In this document: piece by piece, positions 40,436 to 50,314 of the stretch
Position numbering within the stretch: position 1 is the first letter of the stretch
Layout of the letters: every line of letters starts with the position of its first letter
DNA from: Lodderomyces elongisporus
Taxonomy: Eukaryota; Ascomycota; Pichiomycetes; Serinales; Debaryomycetaceae
DNA: 64,000 bases
Reading direction: 5' to 3'
Assembly: GCF_030384665.1 (NCBI RefSeq)
Contig: NC_083674.1
Location: 1,550,001-1,614,000 of the forward strand
Program-made: the position numbers and the translations under genes
The notes under the pieces: generated by a model
What the model was told of the DNA's origin: nothing
Database searches by the model: none
The model's input: only the letters and a program-made list of their open reading frames with translations

Positions 40436-41491
40436 CTATTGGCATTCATCTGGTGACCATAGCTGTACGACATTATCGTAAAATGAGCATGTTGCTACAT
40501 ACTGACCGCAACTAGACCAATCACCTCCATAACACATACTCTCGTGATCCCCCTTGAAATATCTTACAACTTCAAATTCTGGGTTTTCAGCATCAATGAC
40601 CCTAGCTCCATCATACATGCAACAAGTCAACATTCGATTGTCTAAAGGACTGGCAATCAAACGCCACACCCCGCCATTGAGGTTATCCTTATGCACAACT
40701 TTTGGTACAATACCTTCGATGAGCGGCATCTCGTTGTGATCTATACACCTCAAATCCCAAACTCGAAGATGATCGTCATATGATCCCAGCCATATCATGT
40801 TGGCCTTATTGGCATTCCAGTTCAGTGAAGGGGAAAGTATACTCACTACCCCTGCATCGTGGCCCCGCCTTAAGGTCCAGATTGAGTTGGATGTTCTCAA
40901 ATCATGGGCGATTAATTGCGAATCGTCGCCACCCGTATATACCACATTTTGCAAGCCACCAATCTCCCCGAAAGACCCAGTCCAGCATTCAAGTGTATGT
41001 GGTGTTTCAAGCCAAGTTATGGAAGTGGTTTCTAAGTTTACTATTGCCAGGTAGCCACTTGTCATGGTGACTAAGACTTGCAGAGAGTTTGCAGGATTAA
41101 AGAACACCGATGTGACCAATGCATCTTCATCTACGGTAATATCCATAGTGACCAGCAATTCCCCACTTTCTCCATCGACTTGCCAGACCACCAAGTGCCC
41201 ATTTGAGTGTGCTGATACTAAAATAGTCGGGTCTCTGAGACTAAACTTTATATCCAAAATAGCAGAGCTTGTAGGAACTGATTGCACTAAGCAGACTTTA
41301 TGTTTTTCTAATTGATTATCATCGATATATTGAAACTGATAATAGTCCAAGCTTCCATGTTTACGACCATCTTTTTCTAGCTTATAAGTCCCAATATATA
41401 GTTTGTTAGAATAATTGGGATGAAACCTCAAACAACATGGAGGCAATTCTGTCTTGGTGATTCCATATCTTTTGCTCGTTGCAACCTCCAT
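40436..41491 (-). CDS. RRT2: Dph7/Rrt2, diphthine methylesterase
   Basis: Dph7 removes a methyl ester from diphthine on elongation factor 2, permitting the final amidation that makes diphthamide. The 351-residue WD40 protein starts MEVATSKRYGITKTELPPCCLRFHP, with the LPPCCLRFHP motif typical of the family. It continues with LYIGTYKLEKDGRKHGSLDYY, VWSLGSYDDHLRVWDLR-like sequence (IWLGSYDDHLRVWDLR) and the diagnostic GGVWRLIASP, CCMYDGARV, HESMCYGGDWS order. The frame extends 31 codons upstream to another ATG, but this would add a very hydrophobic A/T-tract translation, so 41491 was preferred. It is divergent from a small ORF gene. Confidence 0.9.
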   Translation of the reverse strand: MEVATSKRYGITKTELPPCCLRFHPNYSNKLYIGTYKLEKDGRKHGSLDYYQFQYIDDNQLEKHKVCLVQSVPTSSAILDIKFSLRDPTILVSAHSNGHLVVWQVDGESGELLVTMDITVDEDALVTSVFFNPANSLQVLVTMTSGYLAIVNLETTSITWLETPHTLECWTGSFGEIGGLQNVVYTGGDDSQLIAHDLRTSNSIWTLRRGHDAGVVSILSPSLNWNANKANMIWLGSYDDHLRVWDLRCIDHNEMPLIEGIVPKVVHKDNLNGGVWRLIASPLDNRMLTCCMYDGARVIDAENPEFEVVRYFKGDHESMCYGGDWSSCGQYVATCSFYDNVVQLWSPDECQ

Positions 41492-41790
41492 TGCTTCATC
41501 AAAGACTAGGGTGCGATGTTTTTTGTTGCAAAAAAAAAAAAATAACAAAATAAGTAATAAAAAAGTAATTGGGAAAAACATCATTAAAATAAAAATATTT
41601 GCGAAAATTTAAAAGCGCAAAATCAATAAGCAAAACGAGGAAGCTCAAATCCGAATTCAAATTGAAAATTAAATTTAAAAAGTAAAATACATGAGATAAG
41701 AATCATTTTACTCTATACACATACACACATATAGAAAAGAAAAAAAAAAAATTGTCCCTTTTATTTGAGAGTGTTAGCTAGTGTTGTAAA

Positions 41791-41991
41791 ATGGGTCTTT
41801 ATCAAAAATGGATGTCTTTGCCAGTCAAAGTACGTTACTACATTGGATTCTCGACTATGGCTTGTGCCGTTATTGGGGACTATGTAAGTACCAAGCTCAA
41901 TGAAGAAGTTCAAGCTCGTGATTCTATTGTTGCCCAAATGAAATATGAAGCAAAGCACCAGGGTGAGAAGAATGGAGAATTGGGAAAATAA
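41791..41991 (+). CDS. 66-residue probable membrane protein
   Basis: A short gene with a good ATG context, 299 bp from the divergent Dph7 start. The protein has a basic N-terminus (QKWMSLPVKVRYY), one hydrophobic segment at about residues 18-32 (IGFSTMACAVIGDYV) and a charged C-terminal tail (KLNEEVQARDSIVAQMKYEA). This layout resembles small fungal mitochondrial inner-membrane proteins. I cannot name the family. A longer overlapping frame on the minus strand (41761-42057) is less convincing because it lacks such organisation. Confidence 0.6.
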   Translation: MGLYQKWMSLPVKVRYYIGFSTMACAVIGDYVSTKLNEEVQARDSIVAQMKYEAKHQGEKNGELGK

Positions 41992-42539
41992 AAGAAAAAT
42001 GGTAAATTCAACGAAAACAAACTCGTGATGAGTCAAAACTGGGAAGCTCAGTATCAAATATGGAATGTAAAAGATTTATCTAAAGACATTTACGTTTGAT
42101 TTATTTTAATTTTGAAATGGAGTATGGAAAATTTTGGAGAAATGGCCAATTTTCATATATGTACAAGGTACACATTAATTGGATATTTTTATAAAACCAA
42201 ACAAACTTTTTGGAAAAAAAAATTATTCATGTATCAAAAACTAGTTGAAGTTTTTTTTTTCTTCTTTTATGTTCCTTTTTCTTATTTCCCACGTCATCAA
42301 CAAATAAGATATGCCATGGTTTACTGATTTAAGCAAATGGAACGGGTTTACTTAAAGAAAAATTCGAGCTTCGCATTTGAAACATCATTACAAAAACTTA
42401 TTATTACAATAAATACTATGACCACGCACACAGGTGCCCATCACGAATGCTATCATCTCAATGGTTATCCAATGTACAATTTTATACTAGTCAATTGTAT
42501 ATTAAAATTTAAACATTTAATTATTAACTAGATTCTACT
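41992..42539. other. AT-rich 3' interval before GDH2
   Basis: Nothing recognisable in 548 bp; short open frames look like translated AT-rich sequence. It should contain the convergent terminators of the small gene and GDH2. Confidence 0.65.
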
Positions 42540-45500
42540 TTAATACTTCAACAATCCTTTCTTGATAAACTCTTTTCTAATATTACTGATAAATTCCAAG
42601 AATTTAGCAGGATTCGAGTCGATTCCTCTCGAGTAAACAAAGCTTGATGCCAAATGTGTAGCAAAGATTGCCTTCAAATAAGCTTGAGGTACACGAGCAA
42701 GCACATTTTCAATACCAATCTTCTCCAACAATAATGGTGGCAATGCATCCAATAAAACAGCATTCCTAAATTCGATATCGTCATCCCAAAGCTCCCTAGA
42801 GTTGGCCAATTCATCACCCAATTTGTTGATAGCAAGTGACAACTGATCCGAGAGAATTGTGAATGGTGTGCCAGTTTCTTTCTTCAACTTCCACAATGCC
42901 TCGAATTCAGCATTGGCATTGGCGACAATCTTGTTTTGTACATCCTTAACATAATGAGTGTAAAATTCTGGTTTAGCGCCTGATTCCGAGTTGACACACA
43001 TATTTTCCAAGAACCCTTTGTCGTCAAATGCCAAGGCAGCAAGTACTTCCAATGATGATGAAGTAACACCACCTTTATTTGTTGAAGCATCTTTGAAAAT
43101 AATGGTGCCTGCTTTTTCCAAAATCAATTTAGCTGGTTGAGTAATAAACAAATTGGCACCTTCAACGAAATATGGAACAATGGATTTGCCAGTCTTTTCG
43201 TCAATCAACTCTTGCACATTTGGTGAGTCAATAGCAGCTGGTCTGCCACCACATGGTACAAACAAGTCAACACCATTTACACCATACTGTTCTCTTAATC
43301 TCAAGTGGAATGTGTTTCTAAACGCAACACCACTAGTGACTACTTGGCCATTTGGTAAAGTGACATCCATATCGTCAACCAAAACAATATAACCTTGTTC
43401 AGACAATTTGGATCTATCGTAATGTTCAATCATCCTTCTTTCCTTAGCCAATCTGAGCAATTCCTCCTTATCGAGTCCCAATGGATCGCAAATGACACCT
43501 GAACCATCAACAATACCAACATAATTTTCCTTTCTTGATAACAAAATTTCATTCGAACCCAAGTCACCATCTGGACCACCGGTTTGGAACTTACGAATCT
43601 TTGAATCATCAATGTCCAACTTCTCATAAATCTTATTGACATACGCACGAACTGATAATGTGGTCATACCATATTCATCGTGTGGAATACCACCAATCTC
43701 GGGTGATTTACCGGTCAAGAATGATTTCCACCATGGCGCACCTCTTTCTCTGGCGTGCAATGTGGCCCAATCAACATATCCAGCAGTACCTTCATCGGGA
43801 CCCAAAAACAAAATCTCCGGCTTGTTGTACAAGTCAACGTAATTATCCTTGACGCCAGGAATGTGTTGTTTCAAGAGCAAATCAATGAGTGCATCAATAT
43901 ATTTTTCAAAGCTTGCTTGTGGACGTTCTTGAGCGGCACCCGAGTCGAGCAAAATAACACCTTTTGAACCACCTTCTGGAATATCCTTGTTCTTACGTTG
44001 CTGAGTATTTGCCAAGTTGTAGTTTTCATCAAACAAGTTACGAGCATTAACATTGTATGCATCGAGCGATCTTGATCTAACAATTCTGATACCACCACGT
44101 GCAATGTCTCTGAATCTAATGTGAAAGCCTCTGAAATCAGAACCAACAACAAAAAACATACCAAATGGGCGGTCAGGGTATTCAGACTCTGGCAAGAATG
44201 AAGGGTCCAATCTAAAAGACAAGGCAACCTTGGTAGGTGTGTAAAAGTTTGTTTTCAAAATCGACTTGTTGAACTTGTACAATGCACGCAAGACAATAGC
44301 GTGGTGTTCATTTTGCGAGCATTCTCTGCTCAACAAGTTTTCAAACTCTTCTTCAGTGCCAACAGGGGTGATTTGGGATAATCTTTGGTATGACAATGTC
44401 TTTTCCATAGATGATCTGATATAGTGCACGTCAGCAAATTGGCGGTACAATTTACGAACAATCTCACTTCTGGTGTTGAAAACCTCCTTGATAAAGTCTT
44501 GAGTATAAGTTTCTGATCTTAATCTTCTTTTCAAGCTGTTTAAAACTGCAGCGTGTTCTGCTGACTTTGATGGGTCTAGTAAGGAAGCCAATTTGCTGTA
44601 TTCTGGTCCCAATCTATTCAAAAAGTGGGTGACAAAAATGACACCTGATTGTGCGTAAATGGATTCTTGCAAGGACAAGTCTCCTTGGATAAATCTGTCA
44701 TGGAAGAAATTGTGTGGGATACAGTACAAGAGGGATGCCTCCTTAATAACTTGGTAGATGGACAAGTCCACCGAGGACTTTCTCAGTTTTGAAGTCACAT
44801 ACATTGAGATGATTGTAACGCCATTGGCAAACTGTTCAACGTATTTTCTTGTTGTTTGTAGTTTGTAGTAATTGGCCAAATCGCTCAATGCCGAGTTGTA
44901 TCTGGGTGCTGTCTTTTGTCTAAAACCAATAATGACTCTGTACTCTTCGCTATTTTCAATTGGGAAATGTTTGATAATAGGACCAGTAGACTTGAGTACT
45001 TCCTTTTGTATACTATTGTAAATGGATTTGGTATGTGGAGAAGCAATTTTCAAAAATGTCTTGTCGCCAATCTTGTTGATATCTGTTTCATTGGCAGAGA
45101 CTTGTTCCAAATTGTATTCGTTTTTGTAGACAAAGTACAAGCGGACATATTGTTCACCAAGGTTTTTGTTTTGTGAGTAGACGCCATTGAGTATGGGGTC
45201 TGTTTTGTAGTTTAGTGGAGCACAAAAGAATTCTGTACGGTAGCTTTTTGCGGTTGATTTGGCATCTGATGGGTCAATGTACTTGTCATCGATTCTTTCT
45301 TCAAAGGGGTTTCTTTGGTAGTCTTGGGCGTCAACGGTGTCAAAGAATACTGCGTGGTCCTCAGCTTCTCTTTTGTAAGAGATCAATGGTTGTTCGCCAG
45401 AGTTTGCAAAAGCCTGTACTTTACACGAGTACAATGCGTGTATGTGGCCAGCAATTTCTTCTGGTGTCAGTCTTGCAAAGAACACATCGTCAATTTGTAA

Positions 45501-45722
45501 TGATTCGTAAAACCATTTGGCTTCGGATTCCAAGAGGGATTCAGGGATAAAGCCGGTTGAGTCGAGGACGTCCAACACTTGGTCAAACTGGTCTTTTTTA
45601 CCGCTAAAGGGGTTGTCAATGTAGTCGTCGTGCTTCAAGCTTACTGCTGAAGAGTTTGTTGATTCTTTATTGTCGTAGATGTTGAGGTGTGCTACACCAT
45701 TTTGAATACCGTTTTCACTCAT
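42540..45722 (-). CDS. GDH2: NAD-dependent glutamate dehydrogenase
   Basis: Gdh2 oxidatively deaminates glutamate to 2-oxoglutarate and ammonia with NAD+, a key step when amino acids are the carbon or nitrogen source. The 1060-residue protein belongs to the large (~115 kDa) fungal class; yeast Gdh2 has 1092. Features: the N-terminal regulatory region up to about residue 520, FRDIARGGIRIVRSRSLDAY, the catalytic-site IPEGGSKGVILL segment with its Lys, FLGPDEGTAGYVDWATLHARERG, the nucleotide-binding GGPDGDLGSNEIL motif, and FVEGANLFITQPAKL. The true start is ATG 45722 (MSENGIQNG). TTTTAG repeats lie just upstream. A long upstream region suggests complex control, as nitrogen regulation is known in yeast. 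Confidence 0.97.
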   Translation of the reverse strand: MSENGIQNGVAHLNIYDNKESTNSSAVSLKHDDYIDNPFSGKKDQFDQVLDVLDSTGFIPESLLESEAKWFYESLQIDDVFFARLTPEEIAGHIHALYSCKVQAFANSGEQPLISYKREAEDHAVFFDTVDAQDYQRNPFEERIDDKYIDPSDAKSTAKSYRTEFFCAPLNYKTDPILNGVYSQNKNLGEQYVRLYFVYKNEYNLEQVSANETDINKIGDKTFLKIASPHTKSIYNSIQKEVLKSTGPIIKHFPIENSEEYRVIIGFRQKTAPRYNSALSDLANYYKLQTTRKYVEQFANGVTIISMYVTSKLRKSSVDLSIYQVIKEASLLYCIPHNFFHDRFIQGDLSLQESIYAQSGVIFVTHFLNRLGPEYSKLASLLDPSKSAEHAAVLNSLKRRLRSETYTQDFIKEVFNTRSEIVRKLYRQFADVHYIRSSMEKTLSYQRLSQITPVGTEEEFENLLSRECSQNEHHAIVLRALYKFNKSILKTNFYTPTKVALSFRLDPSFLPESEYPDRPFGMFFVVGSDFRGFHIRFRDIARGGIRIVRSRSLDAYNVNARNLFDENYNLANTQQRKNKDIPEGGSKGVILLDSGAAQERPQASFEKYIDALIDLLLKQHIPGVKDNYVDLYNKPEILFLGPDEGTAGYVDWATLHARERGAPWWKSFLTGKSPEIGGIPHDEYGMTTLSVRAYVNKIYEKLDIDDSKIRKFQTGGPDGDLGSNEILLSRKENYVGIVDGSGVICDPLGLDKEELLRLAKERRMIEHYDRSKLSEQGYIVLVDDMDVTLPNGQVVTSGVAFRNTFHLRLREQYGVNGVDLFVPCGGRPAAIDSPNVQELIDEKTGKSIVPYFVEGANLFITQPAKLILEKAGTIIFKDASTNKGGVTSSSLEVLAALAFDDKGFLENMCVNSESGAKPEFYTHYVKDVQNKIVANANAEFEALWKLKKETGTPFTILSDQLSLAINKLGDELANSRELWDDDIEFRNAVLLDALPPLLLEKIGIENVLARVPQAYLKAIFATHLASSFVYSRGIDSNPAKFLEFISNIRKEFIKKGLLKY

Positions 45723-45760
45723 TGTCAATTGGCTTATATTTGGTTAAATATCTGCAAAGT

Positions 45761-45790
45761 GTTAGTTTTAGTTTTAGTTTTAGTTTTGGT
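45761..45790 (+). repeat. TTTTAG hexamer repeat
   Basis: About four to five copies 40-70 bp upstream of the GDH2 start codon. Confidence 0.85.
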
Positions 45791-46130
45791 TTAAAGTTAA
45801 AGTTGTAAATGTGAATTTTTTTTAATTCGAAAATCTGTAATAGGAGTAGATTGATATAGGGGAGTTATGTTTTGTATTGAAGAAAGAAAAAAAGGAAAAG
45901 AGAAAAACGAAAAAAGAAAAAAGAAAAAGCTTTGAAGAAAGAGGAAAGGGGATGACAGAAGTAGTGATATTTATATTGATTTCAGTCCTATAAAAGTTTC
46001 TGTATGTTTCTGTGTATATGTCGAGTTGTTTTAGTTGTATTTCTTTTTTATGAGAAATAATTATATTTCTATGTTTTGGGAGGAGGAGGAGGAGGAGGGG
46101 AGAGAGAGCTAAAGTCTAGATCTGAAAAAT

Positions 46131-46146
46131 GGGGTGGGGGGGAGGG
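46131..46146 (+). other. Predicted G-quadruplex motif
   Basis: GGGG, T, GGGGGGG, A, GGG: the seven-base run can supply two tracts, meeting the G3+N1-7 rule within 16 bases. It lies about 400 bp upstream of GDH2. Confidence 0.5.
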
Positions 46147-48586
46147 AGGAAAGAAAAGAAGCGTATGTGTTGGTATTGTAATATCAACTGTATTTGGCAT
46201 TTCCGTAGTAGTAGTAGTAGTAGTAGTAATTGCTGGTAGTCTTAAAAATAGTAGCTGTTAGCTGTACAAGCTTATCCGTATGCAGTATCTGAGTGTGGGA
46301 TTTAACAACTAAGAAAATAAAAAAATAAAAAAATAAAAATAAAAAAAATAAAAAAAATAAAAAAAGAAGTTGAGATTTTTACCGCGCGCCTTTTCCCTTT
46401 CATTTTTTATTTTGTGTTAGAAACTGTGTCTGTGTCTGTGTCTCTGTCTGTGGGTGACTCGCTTCTACTGTACCTTTTGATAACGCCATAACCCCAGATT
46501 TCGCCAAAGAAGCAAAAAGAGAATTGAGGAACTTTTTCTTACTATACTATACTATACCAAGTAAGTATATACATACATATATACATGTCTAGTTAGATGA
46601 TGCTGTGATTATAGTATATATACACATGTCTCGTCTATAACAGTAGATTCATCTTTTCAACAACATTCATATCTCTGCTATTCTCCGGTGTGCTTATATG
46701 CCTATTGAAGGTGCTTATACAAGTCTGGAGACTAGACTTCAATGAATACAACTGCCTTGTAAACTAAATATAGAAAAGACTAAAAAAAAACAAAGAGCGG
46801 GGAAAGAAGAAAGCTCAAGTAGCATAAAGAATGTGTGATCCAGATACTGACTCTTTGTGCAAGACATAAAGTGTATCAACAGTGTGTGTATATGTGTGTG
46901 TATCAACAGTGAGTGACATGAAATGAAACACAGTGCAACCACCATTGTCATCATCATCATCACCACCACCACCACAGTTCATGATTATAGTATGCAAGCT
47001 GTGGAGTATACTAGATAGGAATCACGGCAATAACTGCAACTCTAATTAGTACTCATCAACTTCTGGTTTTCCTTATTTATTGTTTCAATATTTTTTTTTA
47101 CTTCTTTTTCAATAGAAAATGCCTATTTGCCGTATGGATAGATGGTCCTATGGTGAATGTATAGGTAATTACTTCCCTTTCTCTTTCTTCTCTTTGCAAG
47201 AAAAAGAAAAGTAGTAGATGCAGAGGCTTCGAGAAAGGAAGGCGAGAGTGATGAGGGTGTATATGCCCTACAAAAAGGTTAATGACAGCGAATGACACAA
47301 AAAGAAAATAATTGTAACAACAATAAAAAATTTGAACCCCGAAAATTTTCCCGTTGGCACAGAAGAGTAAAAAAAAAAAAAAACAGCAAAAGAAACAAAG
47401 GAAAGCCAACGGTCTTCTTCTCTGATTATTCACCACAGACACTGTCACGCAAGTATACTCAATATACTCTACTCTAACTCCCCCCCCCTTCTTCTTCCTT
47501 CCCCTCCTCAGTTCTTATTCTGTAGCCATTTCTTCATCATCTTGGTTTAGTTTCTCCAGATTCCACTAATTTACTTTGCGTACTTCTGCTCAATGGAAGT
47601 TAACCTCCATTTTCATTTTTGTTCCCATTTTTTTTTTTTTCTGGGGAAAATACCTATTACGTAATTACTCCGAAAGCAAGTAAATAAATACTAAACAAAA
47701 CGAAAACGAAAACGAAAATCACTCCGAAAAAAAGATACCAAACAAAAATGAAGAAGAAGAAGAAGAAGAAGAAGAGGAAGCAGTTGGGTTAAACAAAGAA
47801 AAACTCAATAACAGAATATACATGTATGTATAAAAATAAGAAAAGAAAAAAGAAACGACGTACTCAGACACGGCGATAGTAACAGAAATTGGATGAATCT
47901 TGCAAAATTACAAAGTAACAAAGTAACAAATTAACAATTATACAAGTGCTTAAAAAAGAAAAAGCTACAACAAAGAACACCAAATAGCTATTGTCACTAT
48001 TGCCTTTTACTTTTACCCCATCAATCAATCTCTTAGCGCATCCACCAATTTAATCATTGTGGGGCGAACGAGAGAGAGAAAGTCTAATAACTAAACCTTC
48101 TTCCAACAATTTTCTTTTCTTTCTGGTTTTTTTTTCCTTTTTGATTATTCTTTTTTTCCTTTTTCTTCTTCATCAAAAATCATGTCTAGTCTATCCACCC
48201 AATGCTATCGACCACAATAGTCAAACAACTCGATGGTAGTTTAGCCTCTTTGTAAAAAAATAAAGAATAAAAAAACAATTTTTACTCTTGAAAAATCATC
48301 TGTTATAACGAAATCAATGATCTTCTATACCACCACCTCATAGGCACACTTTCTTTGTATTCACAAACTGATTTAACAATAGAATTAGATAATAATGTTA
48401 ACACTAATCATTAAATGAACAAGAAGAAGAAGAAAATAAAAGAACAAAACATTATCATTATAACCTAACTTTAATATTCTCTTCAACCTTTTTCCATTTA
48501 TTCTCACCAAACTCTTTAAGTGCATATTTTTCTATCTCGGTCACGTGATGTTTATTCAGAATAAACGAAAGAAAAAAACAAGTCAA

Positions 48587-48592
<6 letters not shown>

Positions 48593-48620
<28 letters not shown>
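48593..48620 (+). repeat. (AT)n microsatellite
   Basis: About fourteen AT copies 210-240 bp upstream of the Nudix gene. Confidence 0.9.
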
Positions 48621-48626
<6 letters not shown>

Positions 48627-48830
48627 TAAAAAATGGAAATACGATTTTGGTCATATTCATCTTATCGGTACAGACTCGTGCAACTCATATTTTGCAGATA
48701 ATATCGTCGAATCTCATATTACAAAAAAAGAAAAGAAAAAAAAAAAAGAAAAAAAAGAAAAAGAAAGAAAGAATTACTTACATACAAGTTTTATTTACTA
48801 CAAGACTTACAAGGTTTAGCGCAAAAACAC

Positions 48831-49781
48831 ATGTCTAGTTTGCTTTCCATTATCAAAACAGTTGACTCATTCCAAGGTCCTCTGCAATTCTATACGTTGC
48901 TCGACCACACGGGCACTGTTGCATTAGGCTATATAGCTCCACACATTGCCGAGTATTTCAAATCAGAACAACTTCAACTTCAACACCAACAAGAGTTTGT
49001 GATTGATCTTTCTCAAGAGAAAAAAACAATTCAAATTGCCAGTCAGTATGACACTCTTGAGAAACGGACAAAGTTATTTGCCAATGTAGCCCAACGTTGG
49101 AGAACACTGATTTCGGAGCTAGAAGAATTGCTCGATAAAGGATGGAGAAACGAACTATACATTGTATATAATCCAACATCAATACCTTACTTTTACGTCG
49201 AAAGAGCTTTCTCCGTCCTCATTGGCGTTGTGAGCTACGGTGTTCATATCAATGGATACATCCCACCTCACCTATCATCTACCGGCGAATTGAAGTTTTG
49301 GGTACCCAAAAGATCAATGACTAAACCAACATATCCAGGAATGTTGGACAATACCGTGGCTGGAGGATTGGAAGCAGGACGCGGCATTAAGGAAACAGTA
49401 TTCAAGGAATGCTTTGAAGAAGCAGGCCTAAAACAAGAATTTGTACAAGACAACTTGCAAAATGCCGGCGTCGTATCATACATGTACCAACCTACAGATG
49501 GCAGAGTTCAACCAGAAGTAGAATTTATATACGACTTGACCTTCAAAGAAGAAGACGCACACTTGATCCAGCCACAAGATGGCGAAGCCGAAGATTTCCA
49601 GTTAATGTCGTGGAAACAAGTCATAACAGCAATCAAGAATAACAAGTTCAAACCCAACTGTGCTCTAATAATTATTGATTTCTTAATCAGACATGGATAC
49701 ATAACACCAGAGAATGAACCGCACTATTTGGAAATTGTCTCTAGGTGCCATGTCCAAATGCCCTTTCCAACAATAAGCTGA
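48831..49781 (+). CDS. YJR142W-type Nudix hydrolase (thiamine diphosphate analogues)
   Basis: The 316-residue protein has an N-terminal DUF4743-type domain and a C-terminal Nudix fold, like yeast YJR142W, which hydrolyses oxidised thiamine diphosphate derivatives to monophosphates. The Nudix helix is at residues 178-200 (GGLEAGRGIKETVFKECFEE). The catalytic KECFEE core is intact, but Arg184 replaces the Glu of the general G-x5-E pattern, a change also typical of this subfamily. FWVPKRSMTKPTYPGMLDNTVAGG precedes it. Other family motifs are VEFIYDL and EAEDFQLMSW. The ATG at 48831 is the first in frame. Role in thiamine damage control is by family inference. Confidence 0.88.
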   Translation: MSSLLSIIKTVDSFQGPLQFYTLLDHTGTVALGYIAPHIAEYFKSEQLQLQHQQEFVIDLSQEKKTIQIASQYDTLEKRTKLFANVAQRWRTLISELEELLDKGWRNELYIVYNPTSIPYFYVERAFSVLIGVVSYGVHINGYIPPHLSSTGELKFWVPKRSMTKPTYPGMLDNTVAGGLEAGRGIKETVFKECFEEAGLKQEFVQDNLQNAGVVSYMYQPTDGRVQPEVEFIYDLTFKEEDAHLIQPQDGEAEDFQLMSWKQVITAIKNNKFKPNCALIIIDFLIRHGYITPENEPHYLEIVSRCHVQMPFPTIS

Positions 49782-50314
49782 AACATGCTAAAGCTTCTCC
49801 TAAGCTTTTGTTTATATTTTTTTTTCTTTTTCTTTTTCTTTTCCTTTTCCTATCTGTCTGTGTATGTGTCTGGGTGTTTGTGTGTATATATGTATTTAAA
49901 GACGCTAGTCAAAGTAGAATTAGAGTAAAGTAGAGTAAATTTAAGCTAAAATCATCATTGGTATTATATTGACTCTAAAATTTTATTATTATTGAGCAAA
50001 TACATAGGGTAGACTTTGATATAAATACAGTTCTGAAAAGCATTCTTCTTATCATCGCTAAAGTGCTAAAGATCTGGTACTCGCTACCACTCACTCACAA
50101 ACACAGACACAAACACAGACACACACACACACACACACACACACAAAGAGACAATAGTTGATCAAGAAAGCAATAGTAATAATTCTAGTTTTAAGTAGGT
50201 TTGTACCGACTACCACCACCACCGTTACCACCATTACCACCACTACTCTCACTACTACTCCCGCATATAAGACTCAGCTTTTTTTCTTTCACTTACACTA
50301 ATATAAACATTGAT
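49782..50314. other. Intergenic region with (CA)n repeat
   Basis: No gene. T-rich TTTTTC repeats at 49816-49850, a GT-rich tract at 49858-49890, ACAGACACAAAC repeats and (CA)n at 50119-50144, and (TAC)n/CCA repeats at 50210-50255 that only simulate a Pro/Leu-rich extension of the next gene. Confidence 0.7.
50119..50144 (+). repeat. (CA)n microsatellite
   Basis: About thirteen AC copies with flanking ACAGACACA units, 170-200 bp upstream of the following ATG. Confidence 0.9.

Larger units (their letters stand above)
45723..48830. other. 3.1 kb gene-free stretch between divergent GDH2 and Nudix gene
   Basis: No gene or RNA gene is recognised. It holds TTTTAG hexamers at 45761-45790, a purine tract with a G-quadruplex motif at 46076-46155, (GTA)n at 46206-46230, A-rich AAAAAAT repeats at 46315-46366, TAC/ATA repeats near 46540-46590, (GAA)n at 47751-47776 and (AT)n at 48593-48620. 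GDH2 and the Nudix gene would share it as upstream DNA. Confidence 0.6.
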
